Positions 51,821 through 63,994 are shown, counted from the first letter of the stretch. The stretch: 64,000 nt of DNA from Thermococcus chitonophagus (GCF_002214605.1 NZ_CP015193.1:1592978-1656977), one strand, 5' to 3'. Numbers and translations are program-made. The notes: generated by a model not told the origin, from the sequence alone.

Positions 51821-53256
51821 CGGCATTCACCCCCAAACTTCCTTGAAAGAGCAAGGTTACATAAATCCACAACTATATTCTCTTTACTTGGGGGATACCG
51901 CACAAATAGGGTGTTGTTTCCAAGCTTTAACTCTACAACGTTCATTTCAAGCCCAGAATGAGCGATAAAGTTTCTAGGCTTTATGCAATTCTTATCATTG
52001 TTATTTTGGCATATGCGATTATGGGGATTCCACCCCGTATCAAGTTTACTTCTAGGCTCCCATGTAGGGCCGGATTTATTATTTAGATTCCTCAGTTTCT
52101 TTACTTCATATCTGACCCTCTCGCCTATTGCCGGTATTTTTTCAAAAATCCTTGCTATTTTATCAATTTCATCTATTGTCAATTCTTCCTTGGGTAACGT
52201 TATTCCATTCAGCTCTGGTGAGTCTTTTGCTCTCTTTACTGCATAGTAAAGCAGGGCCAAACCAGATAAACGTTCATCCAATTCCAACCCCCGGCTTATT
52301 ATTACACGTCTATTTTCAGTTCCATTTTCAGTTTCAACTTTAGTAGTGTCTTCATAGGACTCAAGGATGTCTCTTATTTTTCCGAAAATCTGATCCTTGG
52401 AGGGGAAAAATTTTGCAAAGGCTAACGGGAAGCCATTGGCAAGGGCACTTATAAACGCATCCCAACGCTGGTTATTAACTTTGAAGTACATTGGAGAAGG
52501 CAGTATCTCTGAATCCTCAATTACATGGATTTGTAAAGCTCCCCCCGCCTTTGGATAAGGCTCCGCGTTCACAACGGTAAGCTTAACACGTCCGAAGTAT
52601 GCTCCTATTGTCGACAGCTCCCTAACAGCTCTGTATGTCAACACGGGCATGAAATTAAGTCCATGAGTTAGATCCAGTATTATCTCCAAGTTAGTGGAAG
52701 GCAACAGTTCAGCAAGCTTAGCCATTATAAAGTGGTAATAGTCAGTGGCATGTCCATTCTCAACTGTTACCCTGACTTCAATTGACTGTTGAGAAGTAGC
52801 CTTTGTTACTTTGGCTTTGAAATCCCCTATCCCGGGGGCAACTATTGTTTTAATTTTTCCAGTATCAAGGAACTCACGAAGTGCGTCTCTCACGTACCCA
52901 GGAGCCTTTGTCGTACTTTCATTACATAGTTCCTCAACATACCGCCAAATCCTGTTTTCAACATTTTCTATGACTTTTTCATAAGACCCAACGTCTTCAA
53001 ATCTGCCGTCCTCATCAGGATACGGCCAAATTTCACTACAATTATTGATGTTATCTTTACACCCAATATAATTCACCAGTGTGTCGAGGGCAATTATTAT
53101 TACTAAATCCGGATTATAAGCAGCCACAAGCACAGGTAAAGTGCTCCTAGTTTTTACTTCATCCTTTAGCCCACTTATATAGTATGCTGTTTCTTTCCAC
53201 CCAAATGGATTTCCCCAGGTAGTAATCAAAACTCTTTCAAACTTTTCCCCTTCCAT
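51817..53256 (-). CDS. csx1: Csx1, cyclic-oligoadenylate-activated HEPN ribonuclease
   Basis: 479 residues from ATG 53256 (GGGGTGTG upstream). A CARF-type N-terminus (VLITTWGNPFGWKETAYY, DLTHGLNFMP) precedes a C-terminal HEPN domain with the RxxxxH motif RNFIAH near residue 430. It is an RNase switched on by cyclic oligoadenylate made by Cas10. Its place inside the cmr operon, between cmr3 and cmr4, supports that pairing. Confidence 0.95.
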   Translation of the reverse strand: MEGEKFERVLITTWGNPFGWKETAYYISGLKDEVKTRSTLPVLVAAYNPDLVIIIALDTLVNYIGCKDNINNCSEIWPYPDEDGRFEDVGSYEKVIENVENRIWRYVEELCNESTTKAPGYVRDALREFLDTGKIKTIVAPGIGDFKAKVTKATSQQSIEVRVTVENGHATDYYHFIMAKLAELLPSTNLEIILDLTHGLNFMPVLTYRAVRELSTIGAYFGRVKLTVVNAEPYPKAGGALQIHVIEDSEILPSPMYFKVNNQRWDAFISALANGFPLAFAKFFPSKDQIFGKIRDILESYEDTTKVETENGTENRRVIISRGLELDERLSGLALLYYAVKRAKDSPELNGITLPKEELTIDEIDKIARIFEKIPAIGERVRYEVKKLRNLNNKSGPTWEPRSKLDTGWNPHNRICQNNNDKNCIKPRNFIAHSGLEMNVVELKLGNNTLFVRYPPSKENIVVDLCNLALSRKFGGECR

Positions 53257-53257
53257 T

Positions 53258-54328
53258 CTACCACACCCCCACAAACGCCAATCCGTAGCCTAACTTCGTT
53301 AAACTTCCAATCTTTATCCAAGGAAAATCTCCTTCGAAGTCACCTTCAACAAAATATACGGAACCAGCAGGAACGAGATAACGAGTGGCTTTAGGTTTTC
53401 TACTCTTCATATCCCAACCACTTACTGGGATTGGTTTGCCAACTATCTGGGCAACTACTTTTACATTGGTGTCAGTAGGAATCGCATGATATTTCGAATC
53501 CTCTTCAAAAATGGCGGGTGTTGCTAAATACAGCTTAAATCTGCCACTCTTCTGTATTTTTGGCTTAACTTTCTTTTTCCAGAACTCGGTAAGTTCTCGA
53601 ATCTTTTTCTCCCCTTCAAAAATGTACCGAGCAAATCTCCCTTCCCCTCCAAGCTTAAGGGTTCCTTCTTGGCCGAGATATTTATAGAGAACTGCCGAAT
53701 CCCTTACCCAAGCTACTAGCTCAACATCCTCCCTCAACCGGAGCATTTCGACTCGGTAGAAAAGCCCCTTCCTCACGACTTTAGATGATGTAAGCCTAAT
53801 GCCAATCCTGTTTTCCCTAACATAAAGCCTGCTCTCATGTATCACTGTGTTCTTAAGTTCGGATTTCGGTAAGGTTCCTGCCAAGTATTCTTTTAGAGCT
53901 TCAAAGGGTATATATCCTGACATTGGCTCGAAATGAATGTTTTGGCCCGAGAATATATGTTTCCCCTCGACTCCTGGTAATTTAAGGGGCATGGGCTTAA
54001 CGGTGAATGTATTTCCATCTTTATCCTTTACGATATCAAAAGGAACAGGAAAGTAGTAATCCTTAGGAACCTTAGAGAAGAAAAGTCCAAGGAGTTCGAA
54101 GCCTGGCTCCTCACTGTCCTCCTTTCCATTGTTCCAGATCAAGTTTTTAAGTTCATTTTTAGCTTTATTATTGCTTTCAGCCTCATACTTCAAGAATAGC
54201 TTTGATCTTATAGCTCCCGCTACCGTCTGGGGAAGGGGTAGCGTAGTTCTTGCTAGATGGTGATCGGTATCAAAAGGCTTTGGCTCCCTAAACATCAAAA
54301 CATCATGAGGTTTTATCTTGAGTATCAT
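53258..54328 (-). CDS. cmr3: Cmr3, type III-B subunit
   Basis: 356 residues. The RAMP pattern is MILKIKPHDVLMFREPKPFD, TLPLPQTVAGAIRSK, and the C-terminal glycine loop GSLTKLGYGLAFVG. It binds the crRNA 5' tag next to Cas10. It overlaps cas10 by 4 bases and lies 1 base before the csx1 ATG. Confidence 0.95.
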   Translation of the reverse strand: MILKIKPHDVLMFREPKPFDTDHHLARTTLPLPQTVAGAIRSKLFLKYEAESNNKAKNELKNLIWNNGKEDSEEPGFELLGLFFSKVPKDYYFPVPFDIVKDKDGNTFTVKPMPLKLPGVEGKHIFSGQNIHFEPMSGYIPFEALKEYLAGTLPKSELKNTVIHESRLYVRENRIGIRLTSSKVVRKGLFYRVEMLRLREDVELVAWVRDSAVLYKYLGQEGTLKLGGEGRFARYIFEGEKKIRELTEFWKKKVKPKIQKSGRFKLYLATPAIFEEDSKYHAIPTDTNVKVVAQIVGKPIPVSGWDMKSRKPKATRYLVPAGSVYFVEGDFEGDFPWIKIGSLTKLGYGLAFVGVW

Positions 54329-57300
54329 TCTACATCACCAGCCTGAGCCTCAACTAAGATCTTGAGAAAGTTAACAAATCCTCTTAGTTGCTCTTTTACA
54401 ATTTCTCCATACAGCCTCTCCGCATCCTCCCTGCTCTCAAGACCAAGAGCTTCAAGAAGAGCCCCGACGGTAAGTCTTCCCTCCGCTATTAGCTTGTTTA
54501 TCTTCTTGATGTCTTCTTCGCCGAGAGATTGAAGCTGAACTCTGAAATGCCTCAGGACATCCATTATCTCTTCCGAAAGGTCTCTCTTTAAGTGCCTAAT
54601 GCTCTCTCGCTTCAGAAACGCTTTTATAGCCTTAGCATTTGGCGGCAGATTATCTAATTCCTGGGATATGTGATACAGGAACCTCTTTGAGGCAACGCCC
54701 TGGGCAAACTGCTTGGAAATAGAGAGAACCTTTGACACTCCCTCCCATCCGACGGTAGCTTCATAGTAAGTTCCACTCCTCTTCAGCCAACCAACTGTCA
54801 GTGCATTCCTACCGAGGGACTTGGCTTTGCTTTCTAGTGCCCTGACTCTATCCAAGGCATCGTACAACGGATGTTTATAGTGAGCTATAAGCAGCCCTCC
54901 GCTTAGACTTCTCCCGGGGAGAAGTGTCCATCCATCCCAAGATTTTGAGAATATCTTTGCCAGTTCCAAAGCCGTTGAAATAGCAGTATCTACGGGGAGT
55001 AACGATAGGATGTCATCTCCACCTGCATATATCAACTCTCCCCTGCTGCTTTCAACGATTTTTGGAACGTACTCAACTGAAAAATTCCTAAGGGAGCGGC
55101 TTATTGCGGCATGAACGGAAGGCGTTAGTAGCCTTTTTACGCTCTTTGCCTTCTCACGTACGCTGTCGCTAACGTGAGCAAGAACCCTTGGACGGAGGTA
55201 GTAGTCAACGGTCTTCATGTCATCCCCCATTAGAAGGGATCCCATCCTGTCTCCATCCATCATTAAGAGAGCGTAATACTTAGCTGGCTTTCCAATTTTG
55301 GTGTAGAGGTCTGATAGTGCTTTTTCAAGGTTACTCAAAGCAGACCCAAGGCCACTGCAAGATTTCCCAATCCCAAACCCCAACGTCTTAAGGAATGCCT
55401 CTTCATCCCGGAGGTTTTCTGTATATAGAATTTCAACGTCAAACAAATCCTCATAGTCTTTGAGATCAAGGCATTCTTTGACTTTCTCGAGTGCGTCTTT
55501 TATTGCCCTTTTAGCGTTCTCAATAGCAACCCTGAGATTATCTTCAAAGTCTTTGGGTATGTTATCATTCCGCCTTGGGTCTAAATACATAGCTATATCT
55601 GCCCATGTTGGATATCCAGCGTTACTTCCTTTTCTCATGGCAACCTCGCTTACGCTCTTAATAGTGGGAACAGCCCGTTTCCAGTGGGAGTTAAGACTTC
55701 TCAGATATTTGGGATACAGCCTCTTGACTAGACACACAGGACACAGATGCTCGTTTTCCTTAATTAAGTGGGGTATTTTCATGTGGATCTTGTTCCATAG
55801 CTTCTTCATTACCCTGTAATCTTCACCACCTATTGCAAGATGCTCACCACAGAGTGTACACTTCCACCCACTGTCTTCTCTGGTTTTCTCGAATTTAGAG
55901 GATTCGATGGCATTCAACTCGACCAGAACCTCATAGTACAATGAATAGAGGTCAAAAGGCCTCGCAACATTTTCACTAACCTCAATTGAACCTAGAAAAT
56001 TCAGCCAATCAAGGTACTTCTTCTCAATTTTCTCTGGAAGGTTGAGGGACTCAACAAATTCCTTAAGCCTATTGTAGGACTCTTTTTTGTCTCTTTCCTC
56101 CTTAGGGATGCTCATGTTTATGGGAACTGCCGTTACAGTGATAGAGAAGTGACTGAGTAGAATTTTCCCAAGTTTTGAATTTCTGAGATCCGATAGATAT
56201 TCATATTCATTTTTACTTAGATTCTTAAGGGATTCAAGGCATTTTAAAGCTCTTTCAAGTCTATCCTTTTCATTCTCATCTTTGACGTTATTGAGTTCGT
56301 GCTTGGCATAGTTAATAGCTTCTTCAAGAATATCATCTCTCAGGGTTTCAGACAATGCAAAGCCAAGCATTTTTATAAGTTCGCTGTGGATACTCTCCTT
56401 GATATCCTCTTTTATATTATTAACGTCCTCCCAGGATACCAGAGCGAGGAACTTATTCGGAAGGCTTGCTATCTTCAGTAAATCTAGCAACTTTTCATCT
56501 GCATACTCATCCAAACCTTCCTGAACGAGGTAGGCTTCAAAGAAGGGATTTTCCCTTAAATGGGGGTAGATTATGGCATCAGGCCCATAACGTTTAATTA
56601 TACCCTCAATGGCTTTGAGTGTCAGGAAAGCAAGCATGTGGCTACCGGCCCAAAGATCCCGCTCTTTCCTTGCATTTTTGATAAAGCCCTGAACTGGAGA
56701 TATCTTGAAGAGCAATAGAGCGGGAGTTCCTTTCTCCATGGCTCCATATATTGCCGACGTGACATCTGCATGGTCAAATAGTGTATGATCAGGAGCAAGT
56801 GAGTAAGCAGGTAAATTAATGAATTCTTCGGCAAATTCCTTACCGAACTCCTCCTCTAATTTCATCTTGAGCACGCGTTTGTACCAGGCCCAAATTCGCA
56901 GGTAATCTCTGTAATAATTACCTTCAACAAGCACTGAAAACGCTGATTCTTCTTGCGGCAATATCTTATTTTCCAATATATCGTTAAATTTATCGTCGTA
57001 GCTGTTTAGTTTAGCATTAGAAGCAGTAGTTTTATCTAGAGGCTCCGAAGAAGGAAGGACAGATCTTATGGTACAAAATTCCCTGGGTTCCCCAGTTATT
57101 GGGTGTCTGAATATGGGATCTCCAACATAAATGTATTTACTTCCGTCATATATCTTGTAAAATTGAGAACTAAGGATCTTATTATCTTTTGACTTTTCTA
57201 GGTCGATGCGCTGAAGTGAGGAAGCATAGACATCCGAATAGTGAATCTCTGGTATGGATTCGAGGTCATCAAAAATCTGGTAAATCAATTTACCACTTTT

Positions 57301-57510
57301 CTGGTCTTTCATACATTTCTCATGGTACTTCCACCTAAATTTCTTGCAGGCCTTTTTTATGTTTAATTGGATGGGTGAATCTGCATAGTACCACAGGTGT
57401 TGTGGAAGTATGGAGAACCTTCTCTGGATGTGATCCAATATTTTAATAACTTTATCAGGAGGATCGTGTAGAAAAGCCCGAATCTTATTCTTCCAGAATT
57501 CGCTTTTCAT
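54325..57510 (-). CDS. cmr2: Cas10/Cmr2, cyclase and scaffold of the type III-B complex
   Basis: 1061 residues, longer than the P. furiosus protein, mostly from the helical middle part. The N-terminal HD residues are in AFLHDPPDK (H14-D15 region). Zinc cysteines occur in WKCTLCGEHLAIGG and HLCPVCLVKR. The palm domain has LMMDGDRMGSLL and the GGDD motif LIYAGGDDILSLLPVD near residue 828. GGDD is intact, so cyclic oligoadenylate synthesis on target RNA binding is expected. It overlaps cmr3 by 4 bases. Confidence 0.96.
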   Translation of the reverse strand: MKSEFWKNKIRAFLHDPPDKVIKILDHIQRRFSILPQHLWYYADSPIQLNIKKACKKFRWKYHEKCMKDQKSGKLIYQIFDDLESIPEIHYSDVYASSLQRIDLEKSKDNKILSSQFYKIYDGSKYIYVGDPIFRHPITGEPREFCTIRSVLPSSEPLDKTTASNAKLNSYDDKFNDILENKILPQEESAFSVLVEGNYYRDYLRIWAWYKRVLKMKLEEEFGKEFAEEFINLPAYSLAPDHTLFDHADVTSAIYGAMEKGTPALLLFKISPVQGFIKNARKERDLWAGSHMLAFLTLKAIEGIIKRYGPDAIIYPHLRENPFFEAYLVQEGLDEYADEKLLDLLKIASLPNKFLALVSWEDVNNIKEDIKESIHSELIKMLGFALSETLRDDILEEAINYAKHELNNVKDENEKDRLERALKCLESLKNLSKNEYEYLSDLRNSKLGKILLSHFSITVTAVPINMSIPKEERDKKESYNRLKEFVESLNLPEKIEKKYLDWLNFLGSIEVSENVARPFDLYSLYYEVLVELNAIESSKFEKTREDSGWKCTLCGEHLAIGGEDYRVMKKLWNKIHMKIPHLIKENEHLCPVCLVKRLYPKYLRSLNSHWKRAVPTIKSVSEVAMRKGSNAGYPTWADIAMYLDPRRNDNIPKDFEDNLRVAIENAKRAIKDALEKVKECLDLKDYEDLFDVEILYTENLRDEEAFLKTLGFGIGKSCSGLGSALSNLEKALSDLYTKIGKPAKYYALLMMDGDRMGSLLMGDDMKTVDYYLRPRVLAHVSDSVREKAKSVKRLLTPSVHAAISRSLRNFSVEYVPKIVESSRGELIYAGGDDILSLLPVDTAISTALELAKIFSKSWDGWTLLPGRSLSGGLLIAHYKHPLYDALDRVRALESKAKSLGRNALTVGWLKRSGTYYEATVGWEGVSKVLSISKQFAQGVASKRFLYHISQELDNLPPNAKAIKAFLKRESIRHLKRDLSEEIMDVLRHFRVQLQSLGEEDIKKINKLIAEGRLTVGALLEALGLESREDAERLYGEIVKEQLRGFVNFLKILVEAQAGDVE

Positions 57511-57512
57511 TT

Positions 57513-59271
<1,759 letters not shown>

Positions 59272-59338
59272 CTACTATTTGACGTCAGAACTTATAAACT
59301 TTATTTTAATTCCAATAAAACTTCGTAAACATAGACAA

Positions 59339-60943
59339 TTAATACCTGTATATGGCGAACTTTTCCAAAATTAGAACGTCCAGTTTAGCTTCACGGAACG
59401 TTTTAATTGCATCATGAGGAGAGCAGACAATAGGCTCACCATGCATGTTGAATGATGTGTTGAGGACGGCACCAACTCCTGACTTCTTCTTGAACTCCCG
59501 AATTATTTTGTAGTACGCTGGAGATACATCTGATGTAACGCTCTGAGGCCTTGTCGTTCCGTCAACATGAACCACGGCTGGAGCTATCTCCTTGAACTCC
59601 TCGCTTGCAACGTAGCTCATGGTCATGAACCTGTTGGGCTCACCAGTAAGGTCGTCAATGTACCTAGGGAAGTCCTCCTCGAGTATCGAAGGTGCGAAAG
59701 GCTGGAACACATCCCTTCTCAGTGCAAGGTTTAGCTTATTCTTTACATCCGGATTCCTGGGGTCGGCTAAAATTGATCTATTTCCGAGGGCCCTTGGCCC
59801 GTACTCCATGCTCCCTTGAAACAGGCCCACGATTTTACCTTCAATGAGAGTGTCAGCGACGAAGGAAGGATCAACTTCCTCGTACTCAAGGCCGAGCTTC
59901 CCCAGGATCTCCTCAATGAATCCTTCAGAATAGGAGGGGCCAAGGTAAACGTGCTCCAGCTTAAAGGGCATCCATTTACCGTACAGTCTTTCCAATTGGG
60001 CCTTTACATACGCTGCAGCTCCAAAGGCCAGTCCAGCATCGTCCATCGCGGGAAAGACCCATATGTCCCCGAACATCCTCCTCAAAACCGCGTTGGCCTT
60101 GACGTTCTGGGCAACTCCACCGGCGTAACTAACCGGCAGTTTATAATCCTTCAGCTTAAAGCCGAGCTCCTCAACAAGCTTTTCAAGGTGAGCCTGGGCG
60201 CTCGCAGCTATTTCTATAGCTTTTCTTTCCAGTTCTCCATCCATTATTCCCTTCTTTAGATTAGAAGAGATTTCTTTAGCCCTCTCAAGAGGGAAGGAAA
60301 AGAATTCTGCCAACTTCTTTGTGGCTTCAACCCCGATTGCCTTTAAGTGGTTCTCAAAACTCAGGCCATTGAGCTCTATTATCGAGCTTAGCTCGTAGGT
60401 TGGCCTCCCGTAAGCGGCCAAGCTCATAACTTTCCCTTCGTGCCTCATGGGCTTAAAGCCAAGGAGCTCCGTTATGGAAGCGTAGAAGTCACCCAAAGAG
60501 TCTATGTAAGTGGATTGTGCTATCCTAATGAGCTCCCCATCTCTACCAATGCTCACCGTTGAGCTTAAGCCGTCACCAGCGGCATCTATCGTAAGAACAA
60601 GGGATTCTCTAAGGCCTGAAGAATAATAGGCAGAGGCTGCATGTGCTAGATGGTGCTCGACGAAGATTGTTTTTGCCTTAAAATCTCTTCCAAAGACTTT
60701 CTTAAGCTCAGCTTCAAGCTCGAAAAGCCTCTTCTGTCTCCTAAAAAGGCCAGCAACTGCTATTACATCAACATCCTTGGGACTAATTTGGGCCATTTCA
60801 AGAACTGTCTTTAGGCTTAACCTGGGGAAGCCCCTGTACTTCTTTACTCTGTTGAGCCTCTCCTCGTTAACCGCATAAATCTCATTATCTTTGAATAGAA
60901 CTGCCCCCGCATCGTGACCATCGTGAATTCCAAGTATGATCAT
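59339..60943 (-). CDS. Carbamoyltransferase of the NodU/CmcH family
   Basis: 534 residues from ATG 60943. The N-terminal half is a Kae1-like ATPase fold (GIHDGHDAGAVLFKDNEIYA, EHHLAHAASAYYSSG with metal-binding His, TIDAAGDGLSSTVS). The C-terminal half has GSMEYGPRALGNRSILADPR, VLNTSFNMHGEPIVCSP, which binds carbamoyl phosphate or its adenylate. It transfers a carbamoyl group to an O-acceptor, probably a sugar or other small molecule. It does not belong to the CRISPR block. Confidence 0.92.
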   Translation of the reverse strand: MIILGIHDGHDAGAVLFKDNEIYAVNEERLNRVKKYRGFPRLSLKTVLEMAQISPKDVDVIAVAGLFRRQKRLFELEAELKKVFGRDFKAKTIFVEHHLAHAASAYYSSGLRESLVLTIDAAGDGLSSTVSIGRDGELIRIAQSTYIDSLGDFYASITELLGFKPMRHEGKVMSLAAYGRPTYELSSIIELNGLSFENHLKAIGVEATKKLAEFFSFPLERAKEISSNLKKGIMDGELERKAIEIAASAQAHLEKLVEELGFKLKDYKLPVSYAGGVAQNVKANAVLRRMFGDIWVFPAMDDAGLAFGAAAYVKAQLERLYGKWMPFKLEHVYLGPSYSEGFIEEILGKLGLEYEEVDPSFVADTLIEGKIVGLFQGSMEYGPRALGNRSILADPRNPDVKNKLNLALRRDVFQPFAPSILEEDFPRYIDDLTGEPNRFMTMSYVASEEFKEIAPAVVHVDGTTRPQSVTSDVSPAYYKIIREFKKKSGVGAVLNTSFNMHGEPIVCSPHDAIKTFREAKLDVLILEKFAIYRY

Positions 60944-60976
60944 CAACAGAACAGAGAGCGGGAAAGAATTAAAAAG

Positions 60977-61183
60977 TTAAGCCTTGACCTGCCTGAGGAA
61001 CCTTACTATTCTAGCCTCTTCCCTGAGGACCATTTCCTTTTCCCTTTTGACTATCCTCATGAGAGATGCATTTTTAAGTTTCTTCTGCTTCATCATCCTG
61101 GCGAGTCTTGCCTCCTCCAGTAGAAGGGCTTCCTTCCTTCTCCTGACAACCGTAAGCCTCTTGAGCAGTAGGTCTAGCTCCAT
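60977..61183 (-). CDS. Small basic coiled-coil protein
   Basis: 68 residues from ATG 61183, which has GGTGAT directly in front; the longer start at 61258 is not supported. It is almost one charged helix ([20 protein letters not shown], then [14 protein letters not shown]). No family is recognised. It may bind nucleic acid. Confidence 0.6.
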   Translation of the reverse strand: MELDLLLKRLTVVRRRKEALLLEEARLARMMKQKKLKNASLMRIVKREKEMVLREEARIVRFLRQVKA

Positions 61184-61275
61184 ATTATCACCTAAGTAAA
61201 TGTTTGAGATGGGAAGATATAAAAGTATTTCGCCAAATGCAGAATTTAATATCGGCAATTGACGGAGGGATGGAG

Positions 61276-61815
61276 ATGATAATAGCCGTGACGGGAACCC
61301 CGGGTGTTGGAAAGACTACCGTGGCGAAAAGGCTCGCCGAAATCCTTGGGTATGAGTACGTTGACCTAAAGGAATTTGCACTGAAAAAAGGCATAGGGGA
61401 GAAGAAGGGAGATGAGCTGGAAGTTGAAGTCGATGAGCTCGCATATCACGTTGAGAGGGATCTCAAAGGCCAGGATGTGGTTTTAGATGGACACCTAAGC
61501 CACTTGATGCCCGTAGATTTAGTTATCGTGCTTAGAGCACATCCAAAGCTCATCTGGGAGAGGCTTAAGGCCAGGGGGTATCCGGAGGAGAAAGTTAGAG
61601 AGAACGTTGAAGCCGAGCTCATAGATTTGATTTTAGTGGAGGCCGTAGACGAGCATGAAAATGTGATTGAGGTAGACACAACTGGCAAGGATCCTCAGGA
61701 AGTCGTTAATGAGATTTTAAACCTCATAAAATCTGGCACCAAGAGGAGAGTTGGCATAGTGGACTGGAGCAGGGTTTATGATGATGTCGTCCCTTATCTA
61801 AGGTTGAGTATGTAA
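61276..61815 (+). CDS. Fap7/AK6-like ATPase-adenylate kinase
   Basis: About 179 residues from ATG 61276, 8 bases after GGAGG. P-loop [45 protein letters not shown] and a short lid ([20 protein letters not shown]) are typical of archaeal Fap7. In archaea and eukaryotes it works in small-subunit ribosome assembly with uS11 and hydrolyses ATP. Confidence 0.9.
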   Translation: MIIAVTGTPGVGKTTVAKRLAEILGYEYVDLKEFALKKGIGEKKGDELEVEVDELAYHVERDLKGQDVVLDGHLSHLMPVDLVIVLRAHPKLIWERLKARGYPEEKVRENVEAELIDLILVEAVDEHENVIEVDTTGKDPQEVVNEILNLIKSGTKRRVGIVDWSRVYDDVVPYLRLSM

Positions 61816-61864
61816 AAGTTAATTAATTTTGAGAAAGTAAGTTTATAGGAAAAGGTGAAATGTA

Positions 61865-63994
61865 ATGGAGTGGAGCTCCGAAGTGCTAACACTGTTATCT
61901 CCAGAATTGCTGATTGCAGAAGTCAAAGAGTTACTGCGGAGAATGGGCTTTAAAGAGTACGAGGAGGTATCAAATAGGAAGGAATGGGGCGTTGATATAA
62001 TTGCCATACGGGAAGATCCTCTCGTCGGTTCAGAGAAGATTATGCTAAAAATTCATGATAAGGGTATGGCCCAAGCCAGAGACGTTAACGTATTCGGAGA
62101 AGCACTGAGAGAGTATAAAGCCGATAGAGGAATACTAATTTCAGTTAGGGGATTTACAAAGGATGCACGATTGCTGGTTGCTAGAGAGTACAAGGGGAGA
62201 ATAATACTTTGGGACAGTGGAAAGCTGATATCACTATTCAAGAACTATGGAATTGAAGTCCCTAAGGATGTGGAGATTAAATATGAGGAAATGAAGAAAA
62301 AGAGAGAGGAGAAAAAAGAGATTTTAAAAACTGTTGAGCTTGATGCTCCACTTCTTCTAGAGTTCTCCCCGGAGAAGCTAATAAAGGATATCACTAGCCA
62401 CATCTCAAAGAAGTATCCGATAGAGAATATCGAGGTAGAACATCTTGCCCTTAAGCTAAGGGTTGGCTATATAGTTTTCTGGAGCACAAACGGAACTAAA
62501 GACCGAGGCCTTGTTCTCTCTAAGGAGGACATTATAGTCAAAGGATCTGAGAACGAGCAATGGAAGACCCCAATAACTCGGGCCGCCCTAGACAGTAAAG
62601 CCGTGATAAGGGTAACAGAAAAAGAGATAGAGGTTCCCGTAACATCAAACGAGGCAATAATACTTTTCAAGGAAAAGGCCTCCAAGGAGTTGGGAATTTT
62701 CGAAAATGAGATAAAGATAGCCGACAAGAAGAAGGTCTACCTTCCAGTAGAGGCAAGGCTTAAAATTAGAACAGGAGAGAACTCGGGAGAAATACAGATA
62801 AACCTTCTAGACGGAACTATTGACGTGAATATACCTCCCTTGCCATTAGACACTCTCATAGAGAAGGCTAAGAAGATAGTGAAGGAAAGGACCCTCGAAG
62901 AAGCTGAGGAGATAAGTGTCAAGGAGAGACCTGGAAGAGTAAAGATAGTAGGAAGAACCAAGAGGTTTACATTCGAAGTCACACTAAATCCGTATACGGG
63001 AGAGATAATAAGCACTGAAACTTCTCTAACGGATGACGCCCTTCAAGAGATACTCGAAACCAGATACCCTACGGGGGAGATATTCTCAATAGAGAGAACG
63101 AACAAGAAAGCTATCGCTGACATACTGCTGGATGATAAAATTGTAATAGCAGAAGTTGACTTAACAAACGGGCAGCTGGAGGAGAAAGCTACTCTTATTC
63201 ACCCAAAGAAAGCCTATAAGGTAGGAAAAGAAGTCGTTGAAGGTAACTTCCCCTTATCAAATCTAAAGATGGAGTCTTTCAGTATTCTTGAGCATAAATA
63301 CATAGAGGTCGTGCTTAAAGAGGGAGATGGAAAGGCTAAAGTTAAGGTCGATGGTAAATCTGGTGATGTACTTGACTTCTTTATAGAGATCTCCAAGACC
63401 AAAGCTGAGGAAATAACAAAACAAAAGTTCCCCGACTTGAAAGTTGAGAGCATAGAGGAGAGGGAAAGCGAGTACATAATCCACGGAGAAATTGGCAATC
63501 ATAAAGTTAAGGTGAAGGTCAGTAAAGATGGAAAGATTATCGAGGAAGTTGATAGGGTACTCAAGGAAGAGATAATACGAGAGCTCGCGACAAAATCGAT
63601 ACAAGAGCTTGATCCAGAGGCAAAGATAAAGACAGTTCAGCTTGAAGATAACTGGATAGTAACTTTCTCGGGACCCAGTAAAGTGGGAAGGATAGTCCTC
63701 CATAGATCTGACGGAAACATCATCGAGAAAGAGGTGAGATACACGGAGATAGAGATAGAGAAGATATACTACGATAGGTTGAAGAATCTCTATGGAGAGG
63801 AAGAGCTAAAGACGGAGTGGCTTACCCACCACAAGGACAAAGGCATAGTAACCTTAAAAGTTCTTGGAAAGGAGAAGGTGTACTACGCAAAGATCGACGT
63901 GAAGACTGGGAAAATAATAAGTGAAGATACTGCACCAATAAAAGGATTCATGGCAAAAATTAAGCAGATACAGCTTGAAGGAAAGTACAAGTGA
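61865..63994 (+). CDS. Mrr/REase-like N-terminus fused to PepSY-like repeats
   Basis: 709 residues. Residues 10-125 look like an Mrr-type restriction-endonuclease fold (GFKEYEEVSNRKEWGVDIIA, GILISVRGFTKDARLLVA). D44 is present and K62 follows in KIMLKIH, but the usual E/Q two residues before that lysine is M60. A charged helix (EEMKKKREEKKEILK) follows. From about residue 165 onward the chain is built of repeated units of roughly 60 residues, each a helix then strands ending in tG-type turns (PYTGEIIS, KSGDVLD, KDGKIIEE, KTGKIISE), resembling PepSY domains. There is no signal peptide. The fold calls are visual; function is unknown. Confidence 0.65.
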   Translation: MEWSSEVLTLLSPELLIAEVKELLRRMGFKEYEEVSNRKEWGVDIIAIREDPLVGSEKIMLKIHDKGMAQARDVNVFGEALREYKADRGILISVRGFTKDARLLVAREYKGRIILWDSGKLISLFKNYGIEVPKDVEIKYEEMKKKREEKKEILKTVELDAPLLLEFSPEKLIKDITSHISKKYPIENIEVEHLALKLRVGYIVFWSTNGTKDRGLVLSKEDIIVKGSENEQWKTPITRAALDSKAVIRVTEKEIEVPVTSNEAIILFKEKASKELGIFENEIKIADKKKVYLPVEARLKIRTGENSGEIQINLLDGTIDVNIPPLPLDTLIEKAKKIVKERTLEEAEEISVKERPGRVKIVGRTKRFTFEVTLNPYTGEIISTETSLTDDALQEILETRYPTGEIFSIERTNKKAIADILLDDKIVIAEVDLTNGQLEEKATLIHPKKAYKVGKEVVEGNFPLSNLKMESFSILEHKYIEVVLKEGDGKAKVKVDGKSGDVLDFFIEISKTKAEEITKQKFPDLKVESIEERESEYIIHGEIGNHKVKVKVSKDGKIIEEVDRVLKEEIIRELATKSIQELDPEAKIKTVQLEDNWIVTFSGPSKVGRIVLHRSDGNIIEKEVRYTEIEIEKIYYDRLKNLYGEEELKTEWLTHHKDKGIVTLKVLGKEKVYYAKIDVKTGKIISEDTAPIKGFMAKIKQIQLEGKYK

